Shown: piece by piece, positions 58,217 through 64,000 of the stretch
Position numbering within the stretch: position 1 is the first letter of the stretch
Layout of the letters: every line of letters starts with the position of its first letter
Assembly: GCF_001274785.1 (NCBI RefSeq)
Contig: NZ_LHPI01000004.1
Coordinates: 62,001-126,000, forward strand
Direction of reading: 5' to 3'
From: Vibrio hepatarius
GTDB taxonomy: Bacteria; Pseudomonadota; Gammaproteobacteria; Enterobacterales; Vibrionaceae
Length of the DNA: 64,000 bases
The notes under the pieces: generated by a model
Database searches by the model: none
What the model was told of the DNA's origin: nothing
The model's input: only the letters and a program-made list of their open reading frames with translations
Program-made: the position numbers and the translations under genes

Positions 58217-59432
58217 TCTAGTCAGAGCGCAGTTTAGCGCTCTGCAGCAAACTCATAATGACTTACCGGTAATGTTTCTTGATGGGCCGGGTGGTTCTCA
58301 GGTGCCTCAGTCAGTTTTGGAATCCATGACGGATTACCTAGGCCATTTTAACTCGAACCTTGGCGGTCATTACTTCTCGAGCCAGCATACGACTTCGCTA
58401 ATGCTGCAAGCTCGTGAACACGCTGCGGCGTTGTTAAATGCAGAATCGAGCGACAATATCGTGTTTGGCGCGAACATGACATCATTGACCTTTCAACTCA
58501 GCCGCGCGATCAGCCGTTCGTGGGAGATGGGTGATGAAGTCATTGTTACTTCACTCGATCACTATTCAAATGTTTCAAGCTGGCAACAAGCGGCCGATGA
58601 CAAAGGTGTGACCGTCCATCAGGCACGTGTTGTCGAGTCAGATTGCACGTTGGATATCGACCACTTGCTATCGCTGATCAACGCCAACACTAAGTTAGTC
58701 GCGCTGACGTATGCGTCAAATACCACAGGCTCGATTGTCGACGTTAAACGTGTGGTTGATGCCGCACACGAAGTGGGTGCAATGGTGTATGTTGATGCGG
58801 TGCATTACGCGCCTCATCACCTTGTCGATGTGCAAAAGCTGGGCTGTGATTTCCTTGCGTGCTCTGCGTATAAGTTCTTCGGACCGCACGTTGGTATCGC
58901 TTACATTGCGCCGAAATGGCTGCAAACGCTGCAACCGTATAAAGTGGAGCCTGCGACAAACCTTGGACCAGGACGTTTCGAAACGGGCACACAGAGTTTC
59001 GAGGGCTTGGCAGGTGTTATCTCTGCGATTAAGTATCTTGCTCAATGGGGCAAAGAGGGCGACTCACTGCGTGCGCGTTTAGTCGACTCGTTCAAGCAGT
59101 TCAACAACCATGAGTCTGCAATCAGTGAGCGTTTCCTGAAGCGACTGGATGAGCTGGAGGGGGTGAAACTTTGGGGCAGAGAGGACGCTGACAGTGAGTT
59201 ACGCACGCCTACTTTTGCTTTAACGTTTGATAATCACTCTCCAGGTGAAATCGCCAAAAAGCTCGGCGAGCGAAATATCTGCGTTTGGAATGGACACTTC
59301 TACGCACTAGGTTTGGTTCGTCAATTGAACTTAGAAGAGTCAGGCGGCGTGGTGCGTATCGGTTTTATGCACTACAACACGCTAGAAGAAGTAGACATTT
59401 TCTTTGAAGAGTTGAAGAGAATTCTTAACTAA
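58200..59432 (+). CDS. Class V PLP-dependent enzyme, cysteine-desulfurase-like
   Basis: 410 residues. Aminotransferase class V fold: PLP lysine K225 in CSAYKFFGPHVG, Asp-x2-His in VYVDAVHYAPH, stacking His in SLDHYSNVSSW. It belongs to the desulfurase-like group, but the catalytic Cys of true desulfurases (GHxCA loop) is replaced: GHFYA reads Tyr. So it is not expected to release sulphur; it could act as an aminotransferase, lyase or epimerase on a modified amino acid. Start overlaps the dioxygenase gene by 17 bases. Terminator follows. Confidence 0.85.
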   Translation: MNFTPNLVRAQFSALQQTHNDLPVMFLDGPGGSQVPQSVLESMTDYLGHFNSNLGGHYFSSQHTTSLMLQAREHAAALLNAESSDNIVFGANMTSLTFQLSRAISRSWEMGDEVIVTSLDHYSNVSSWQQAADDKGVTVHQARVVESDCTLDIDHLLSLINANTKLVALTYASNTTGSIVDVKRVVDAAHEVGAMVYVDAVHYAPHHLVDVQKLGCDFLACSAYKFFGPHVGIAYIAPKWLQTLQPYKVEPATNLGPGRFETGTQSFEGLAGVISAIKYLAQWGKEGDSLRARLVDSFKQFNNHESAISERFLKRLDELEGVKLWGREDADSELRTPTFALTFDNHSPGEIAKKLGERNICVWNGHFYALGLVRQLNLEESGGVVRIGFMHYNTLEEVDIFFEELKRILN

Positions 59433-59442
59433 AACCACGATC

Positions 59443-59469
59443 AAAAAAGCTCCCGGTTGGGAGCTTTTT
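59443..59469. terminator. Terminator between the class V enzyme and DUF2797 gene
   Basis: AAAAAAGCTCCC, GGTT loop, GGGAGCTTTTT; symmetric, usable from both sides. Confidence 0.88.
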
Positions 59470-59471
59470 CA

Positions 59472-60296
59472 TTAGGCGCTGACCTCAACTTCGTAAGAGG
59501 TAAATTTACGGATATTGATAACGCCAGTATCAAAAATCATGTACTGACCTTTAATACCTTGCAAAACGCCAGTCACCTCTGGATTTTTGTCGAAATTGTG
59601 CGAAGTGATTTTGGTCGGGTGTTGATTCACAGGGTAGCTAATCAGTGTGATCTCGCTGCTTAATACCTCGATAGCATCGTCACCAAACTGCTGTTTAATC
59701 TCTGCGATTTTTTCTTCCACCAACGGCAGTAATTCTGCGAATCTTTCTTCTAACGCCATTGGCTCACCGTCCCCTTTTAGAAGGGTGCGCCAGTTGGTTT
59801 TATCTGCAATGTGTTTTGCCAGTTCCACTTCGATTAGGCCAGAAATGTGACGTGTTTTTACCTTAAAGATAGGTAAACCTTGCGTGGCGCCTTGGTCAAT
59901 CCAACGGGTAGGAATTTGAGTATGACGGGTAATGCCGACTTTCAAGCTTGAGGTGTTGGATAGGTAGACGTAATGGTCAACCATGCAGTTTTCTTCACCC
60001 CATTGAGGCTCACGGCAGGTGCCTTGATCGTAGTGACAAGTTTCCGGCTTCATGATGCACATATCGCAGCTCGCGAGTTTCTTCATACATACGAAGCAGT
60101 GGCCTTGCGAATAGCTTTTCTTGGTTTTCTTACCACAAGAGCAACAGTAGATATTGCCAGTGTGAGTTAAAGTCAGTGTTTTGCCGATGAAAGGTTTTAG
60201 GTCTACCAGTTCATCGCCAACGGGTAAACGGTAATGGACTTCACCGTCCAGAGAAGCACGCATTTTGTTTAGCGTACCTTTCGCGATTAAAGACAT
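59472..60296 (-). CDS. DUF2797 protein with Cys-rich zinc region
   Basis: 274 residues. N-terminal zinc-binding-like cluster: IYCCSCGKKTKKS, GHCFVCMKKLASCDMCIMKPETC, then GTCREPQWGEENC; nine or more Cys in 60 residues. The middle YVYLSNTSSLKVGITR matches a GIY-YIG-like element. The C-terminal domain is soluble. DUF2797 proteins are conserved in gammaproteobacteria without a known function; zinc plus GIY-YIG-like pattern hints at nucleic acid work. Confidence 0.88.
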   Translation of the reverse strand: MSLIAKGTLNKMRASLDGEVHYRLPVGDELVDLKPFIGKTLTLTHTGNIYCCSCGKKTKKSYSQGHCFVCMKKLASCDMCIMKPETCHYDQGTCREPQWGEENCMVDHYVYLSNTSSLKVGITRHTQIPTRWIDQGATQGLPIFKVKTRHISGLIEVELAKHIADKTNWRTLLKGDGEPMALEERFAELLPLVEEKIAEIKQQFGDDAIEVLSSEITLISYPVNQHPTKITSHNFDKNPEVTGVLQGIKGQYMIFDTGVINIRKFTSYEVEVSA

Positions 60297-60659
60297 GACA
60301 TTGCTCTTTTTAGTAATTGTAAAACGTTCGCTTTTTTGAACTCAATCTGAAAAATCTGAACGAGTACTGACGATTGTGGCAATTATGCTACTTTCAACAG
60401 AATGCTCAGTAAGACTGATGTAATCACAGCGACTTGGTAGGAGAGTATAACAATAAAACCCCACGCATTGTTAAAGTCTGCCTCAGAGATTTGTTGCTTA
60501 TATGGGTCAGAATGTTCCGATCAAAACCGTGCGTGAACCTTATCCAGCTCGAGTTTTTGCATGTAATTCATCAATAAGGTTAGGTGTATTTGGGAGTAAG
60601 GTTATAAAATTAATGGTCTACCATTCTGTTACTGATTATGTTTTGGGCATAGGTAAAGA
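60297..60659. other. Intergenic region with a broken small ORF
   Basis: 363 bases between the DUF2797 start and the GGDEF start. It holds the TGA-interrupted minus-strand frame at 60383-60571 and the upstream signals of both flanking genes. No terminator is visible. Confidence 0.6.
60383..60571 (-). pseudogene. Possible small membrane protein interrupted by TGA
   Basis: From ATG at 60571, 16 codons (MNYMQKLELDKVHARF), then TGA at 60521-60523, then 45 sense codons in the same frame to TAA. The second part SEHSDPYKQQISEADF, then a hydrophobic segment (WGFIVILSYQVAVITSVLL), looks like a real one-helix membrane protein. No start codon follows the TGA, and no selenocysteine insertion hairpin is obvious. 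Most likely a degraded gene; a chance frame is possible. Confidence 0.35.
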
Positions 60660-61973
60660 TTGAAAGCAGCGCACAAAGTTATATTAGGTCTGGTTTTTAT
60701 TACGCTTGTCGTTATCCAGTTGTACTGGAGTTTCGGCAGTACGCGCGTATATGAAATTGCACCCGACCGTTTTCGTTATATTGCTACCGATGATAGAGAG
60801 CAAGGCGGGATATCGACTTCTGAATTGACGTTGAACGACCATTTGGCGACGCTCAACTGTAATCTAAGCAAGTCCGATAGCTACGATTGGCCGTATTGTG
60901 GTATCACTATTTTGCTTGGCGATTCCGACTCGCAAGGGCTCGACTTTTCACAGTTTCACACAATTCGACTCAATGTAGACTTTGAGCAGCTAGACAGTGA
61001 TGCATCACCTTCGCTGCGCTTTTATTTGCGAAATTTCAATCCTGCTTATTCAACATCCGGTGTCGAGTACAGTCTCAAATACAATGGTTTGTCTTACTCG
61101 CCTGGCTCGGGTAACGGTGATTTGGATATTCCAATTAACAATTTGCAGGTGTTGACCTGGTGGTTAGCAGATAACTTCATCCCGTTGGAGCATTCTGCGC
61201 CAGAATATACCAATGTCAGCCGTATCGATCTTGCGAGTGGCTCGGGGCATTATTCCGGTCAGTATCGAATGACGGTAAGAAAAGTTGAACTGATTGGTCA
61301 CTATGTTTCTGGTGAACATTTGATGCTGGTGTTACTTATGCTCTGGGTTGCGACCGCGTTAACCATCAGCATTATCGAGATTCGCAGTGCAAGGCGTTTG
61401 GTTCGATACTCACAGCGAAGACAAGCGCATTTAAGCGAGCTCAACCGAGAGCTAAAACAGCAAAACGTCAACTTTGCAGAAATTGCCAATCGCGACGCGT
61501 TGACTGGGGCGATGAACCGACATTCAATTCGTGACTGGTTGGAGCAAAATTACAACAGTCGCTTAGAAGAGCCGAGAACCTTGTCGATTCTTTATTTAGA
61601 CATCGATCATTTCAAATCGATCAATGACAGCTATGGCCATTTACTCGGTGACGACGTACTCAAAGAATTCACCATGGTGGTGTTGAGCTGTTTAAATGTT
61701 GAAGACCGCTTAGTCCGTTGGGGCGGTGAGGAATTCGTTATCTTTTGCCCAAACCGAGATTTAAATCAAGCTAGCAGTCTGGCAGAAATCATCCGCATCA
61801 ACGTTGAAAAGCACCAGTGGGTACACGGCGGTGGAGTGACCACCAGTATCGGTGTGACGTGTTTAGCGGACAACGAACGTACGAGTGAAATGCTCGCACG
61901 TGCGGATGAAGCGTTATACGCGGCCAAGCATCAAGGTCGCAACCGAGTTGTTGTTAATCAGCCACTGGTGTAG
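60660..61973 (+). CDS. Diguanylate cyclase with periplasmic sensor
   Basis: 437 residues with a TTG start after AGGTAAAGA. Membrane helix 1 (about 6-26), a periplasmic beta-rich domain (about 30-215, SLRFYLRNFNPAYS and GSGHYSGQY) like a carbohydrate-binding jelly roll, helix 2 (about 222-241), coiled linker, then the GGDEF domain (about 275-437) with GGEEF at the active site and LDIDHFKSINDSYGH. The I-site Arg is missing (NVED), so product inhibition is unlikely. Stop overlaps the convergent sanA gene by 20 bases. Confidence 0.92.
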   Translation: MKAAHKVILGLVFITLVVIQLYWSFGSTRVYEIAPDRFRYIATDDREQGGISTSELTLNDHLATLNCNLSKSDSYDWPYCGITILLGDSDSQGLDFSQFHTIRLNVDFEQLDSDASPSLRFYLRNFNPAYSTSGVEYSLKYNGLSYSPGSGNGDLDIPINNLQVLTWWLADNFIPLEHSAPEYTNVSRIDLASGSGHYSGQYRMTVRKVELIGHYVSGEHLMLVLLMLWVATALTISIIEIRSARRLVRYSQRRQAHLSELNRELKQQNVNFAEIANRDALTGAMNRHSIRDWLEQNYNSRLEEPRTLSILYLDIDHFKSINDSYGHLLGDDVLKEFTMVVLSCLNVEDRLVRWGGEEFVIFCPNRDLNQASSLAEIIRINVEKHQWVHGGGVTTSIGVTCLADNERTSEMLARADEALYAAKHQGRNRVVVNQPLV

Positions 61974-62781
61974 CGGCTGACATTGCCGGTTGGGGGGCGT
62001 CAGTGGCAAGTTCGGTGAGTTGCGTTTCGTTAAACGCCTCTTCTTCGGCAATCTGCTCTGGTGTCGGCTCTGTGGTAATGATCGGCTCTTTAGGGCCTAA
62101 AAACTTCGGTCGCGCATTGGTGATGTACAAATCCAACACCGCCTTTGCTCTAGCAAATACTTCACGCGCACGTACCTTAATACCAGAATGGCTGGTCGGT
62201 CCCGGAACCGCGATACACTTGGCGTTAATGTCGTGGAAATTGGCGATGAATAGCGCGCGCTCGCAATGGAATTTCTGCGAGATAATTAAAAAATCATCGG
62301 TATCAAAAATCTCTTTTGCGCGGACTACCGAATCAAGGGTTCTGAAGCCTGCATAGTCCAAGAAAATCTTGTCATCAGGGATGCCTGCTTTAAGTAAGTC
62401 ACGTTTCATCGTCCAAGGTTCGTTGTAGGAACGATGAGCGTTGTCGCCGCTTAACAAAAAGTTAGCGACTTTACCTTCTTGGTAGAGCGCAATAGCGGCA
62501 TCGATACGCTGGGTGTAATACTCGTTGAGCACTTTCCCTAGATATTTACTGGTCCCCAACACGACAGCAACATCGAAGTTTTCTACTTCAGCTTGCGACA
62601 TGTACACTTGGTCACTGGCCTGGTATGAGACCCATCGGTCAATCATAAGCAGTGCGGCAGCCACAACCACCACTGTCAATGCTAGGTATTTAATGACCTT
62701 CACGAACAGTGTCGAATTACGGCGATTGGGTTTATGTCGATTTGGATACTTCACTAAATTTGTCGGTTCCGCTGCGCCCAT
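61954..62781 (-). CDS. sanA: SanA/YdcF family (DUF218) membrane-anchored protein
   Basis: 275 residues. N-terminal helix about 28-48 anchors a periplasmic DUF218 domain: VAVVLGTSKYLGKVLNEYY, LLSGDNAHRSYNEPWTM, and the SQKFHCERALFIA segment. SanA is needed for envelope barrier function in E. coli (vancomycin exclusion at high temperature). The C-terminal 45 residues are Pro/Glu/Thr-rich and disordered. Overlaps DUF3392 upstream by 28 bases. Confidence 0.93.
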   Translation of the reverse strand: MGAAEPTNLVKYPNRHKPNRRNSTLFVKVIKYLALTVVVVAAALLMIDRWVSYQASDQVYMSQAEVENFDVAVVLGTSKYLGKVLNEYYTQRIDAAIALYQEGKVANFLLSGDNAHRSYNEPWTMKRDLLKAGIPDDKIFLDYAGFRTLDSVVRAKEIFDTDDFLIISQKFHCERALFIANFHDINAKCIAVPGPTSHSGIKVRAREVFARAKAVLDLYITNARPKFLGPKEPIITTEPTPEQIAEEEAFNETQLTELATDAPQPAMSAATPVAD

Positions 62782-63077
62782 GTTCCTATAAGGATAAAAC
62801 TAACAATAACAATTGAAAACATCATGCCAGTGTCGATGTTTCTTAATGTCCGAGTTAGGTAAGGTGTTGCTTTTACGATGATTAATCCATAACCAAATGC
62901 GTTAACCAAGACAAAGGCCACAGTTCGAACAACGAAATTCTGATTTCTAAGAACGCGTCTTAGGAAGCCGTTTATTTCTCCACCACCCATCACGAGCAGA
63001 CACGCGATCAGCGCCGTTGAGATTTCTGGCAGATAAGGGACAAGGTATTGCCCGGCAGGGGCTAGATATTCAAACAT
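62754..63077 (-). CDS. DUF3392 family inner-membrane protein
   Basis: 107 residues from the ATG at 63077 (AGGA five bases upstream; the in-frame ATG at 63083 sits on it). Three membrane helices: about 16-36, 50-72, 84-103. The DUF3392 pattern LAPAGQYLVPYLPEISTAL is clear. Function unknown. Overlaps sanA by 28 bases, so both are likely made as one operon. Confidence 0.9.
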   Translation of the reverse strand: MFEYLAPAGQYLVPYLPEISTALIACLLVMGGGEINGFLRRVLRNQNFVVRTVAFVLVNAFGYGLIIVKATPYLTRTLRNIDTGMMFSIVIVSFILIGTWAQRNRQI

Positions 63078-63095
63078 GATCATCCTGAAAGTAAT

Positions 63096-63117
63096 TCAGC
63101 CCCAATTACGGGGCTGA
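63096..63117 (-). terminator. Probable terminator after the malic enzyme gene
   Basis: TCAGCCCC / GGGGCTGA stem with six-base loop, followed by a weak T stretch on the minus strand. Confidence 0.5.
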
Positions 63118-63131
63118 GATTAGGGTCTAAA

Positions 63132-64000
63132 TTAGAACGCTGTGCGCTTGTAGCGGCGGTACACTGGCTGCCAGAAGCTGTTGTCGATCGCTTCTTCTAG
63201 TGCTTCGTCGGTGATTTCCAACGCAACACCTTGCTCGATCGCTTTCTTCGCGACGGCAAAAGCAATCTTCTTCGATACCGAATGGATAGCTTCTAGTGGC
63301 GGCAGTAGTGCGCCCTGACCGTTGATCGCAAGTGGTGAGCACGTTGCTAGCGCACGGCTTGATTCCATCAGCATCTCGTCCGTTACGCGTTTCGCTTGAA
63401 CCGCTAATACTCCAAGACCAATACCCGGGAAGATGTAGCTGTTGTTACACTGCGCGATTGGGTAAGTTTTTCCATCGTGGACCACAGGGTCAAACGGGCT
63501 GCCTGTTGCGACCAACGCTTCACCGTTTGTCCAACGGATGATGTCGTTAGGTGTCGCTTCTACACGGCTCGTTGGGTTCGAAAGTGGGAAGACAATCGGG
63601 CGAGGGCAGTGTTTGTGCATCTCGGTGATCACTTCTTCGCTAAACAGACCCGGCGCACCAGATACACCAATCAGTACCGTTGGTTTTGCGTTGCGCATAA
63701 CGTCTAGCAGCGAGTAACCGTTACCTTCCGCCTTCCATTTCGCAGTGTTCGTGTGTTTTTGCACTAAACGCTGTTGGAAATCGAGTAGGTTAGGCATGCC
63801 TTCTTGTAGTAGGCCCCAACGGTCAACCATGTAAACCTGAGAGCGAGCTTTCTGATCAGAAATACCTTCTGATACCATTTGCGCGATGATTGCTTCCGCG
63901 ATACCACAACCTGCAGAACCAGCACCCAAGAAGGTAATACGTTGCTCAGACAGTTTGCTGCCTGCCGCTTTACATGCAGCAAGTAGAGAACCAACGGTAA
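63132..64000 (-). CDS. maeA: NAD-dependent malic enzyme, C-terminal part (5' end off window)
   Basis: 289 codons from the right edge to the stop at 63132; the frame stays open to the edge. Oxidative decarboxylation of malate to pyruvate. NAD-binding [15 protein letters not shown], then [33 protein letters not shown], the VVATG-like [12 protein letters not shown], and [14 protein letters not shown]. The ending [10 protein letters not shown] is the SfcA/MaeA form. The N-terminal malate-binding half is missing from view. Confidence 0.96.
   Translation of the reverse strand, partial: TVGSLLAACKAAGSKLSEQRITFLGAGSAGCGIAEAIIAQMVSEGISDQKARSQVYMVDRWGLLQEGMPNLLDFQQRLVQKHTNTAKWKAEGNGYSLLDVMRNAKPTVLIGVSGAPGLFSEEVITEMHKHCPRPIVFPLSNPTSRVEATPNDIIRWTNGEALVATGSPFDPVVHDGKTYPIAQCNNSYIFPGIGLGVLAVQAKRVTDEMLMESSRALATCSPLAINGQGALLPPLEAIHSVSKKIAFAVAKKAIEQGVALEITDEALEEAIDNSFWQPVYRRYKRTAF

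Noticed and set aside
60521-60523. Selenocysteine reading of the TGA in the 60383-60571 frame
   Set aside because: No hairpin of bacterial SECIS type is evident just after the TGA, and the surrounding residues do not match a known selenoprotein.

Overview
The window reads as a chromosomal stretch of a marine gammaproteobacterium of the Vibrionaceae, most likely a Vibrio. Evidence: a TfoX competence regulator, a Vibrio-type trp operon with fused trpCF and a Trp-rich leader peptide, cydDC, a DUF3392 membrane protein, and several GGDEF/EAL and PAS-MCP signalling proteins. Genes are dense, on both strands, and mostly core metabolism. I see no rRNA, tRNA, CRISPR array, prophage or intact transposase. 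The species cannot be fixed from the sequence alone.

Layout. 1-5 kb: a truncated HDOD protein diverging from tfoX, a small outer-membrane barrel, and a histidine kinase/response regulator pair. 5-10 kb: a DUF945 (YdgA-like) exported protein, serC and the radical SAM protein YgiQ. 10-20 kb: a PAS-GGDEF-EAL-CBS c-di-GMP protein, an unknown membrane protein, a DUF4250 protein, the divergent metR/metE pair with MetR and MetJ operator matches, the divergent ohr/ohrR peroxide pair, a Tag-like DNA glycosylase, a small lipoprotein, a 47-residue ORF and a soluble PAS-PAS chemoreceptor. 21-27 kb: an operon of a membrane-anchored DUF2760 protein and two non-canonical Hsp70 proteins. 27-34 kb: a CHASE-GGDEF cyclase, a 295-bp MITE-like element, a DEDDh exonuclease, a TerB-like protein, a second MITE-like element abutting the stop codon of a PhoD-like phosphatase, and an outer-membrane protein that looks like a MipA/OmpV-PagL-like fusion. 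34-42 kb: hrpA, an OM barrel, a three-gene phospholipid cassette (CDP-alcohol transferase, CdsA-like, PlsC-like) and a DAACS symporter.

42.8-49.9 kb: the complete trp operon on the minus strand in the order trpL-trpE-trpG-trpD-trpCF-trpB-trpA. It has a textbook promoter/TrpR operator, a leader peptide with five Trp codons and an attenuator. The operator sits directly between trp and the divergent rnm (yciV/trpH)-yciO-rluB cluster. 52-57 kb: cydDC and trxB, a thiol-redox neighbourhood. 57-59 kb: an overlapping pair of a 2OG-Fe dioxygenase-family protein and a PLP class V enzyme, both lacking a residue normal for the named activity; this is a good candidate for an undescribed amino-acid-modifying pathway. 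59-64 kb: a DUF2797 protein, a small ORF broken by TGA, a GGDEF cyclase with a periplasmic sensor, SanA, DUF3392 and the C-terminal part of NAD-malic enzyme running off the right edge.

Most likely places for undescribed biology: the DUF2760/Hsp70/Hsp70 operon, the dioxygenase/class V enzyme pair, and the MipA/OmpV-PagL-like fusion.
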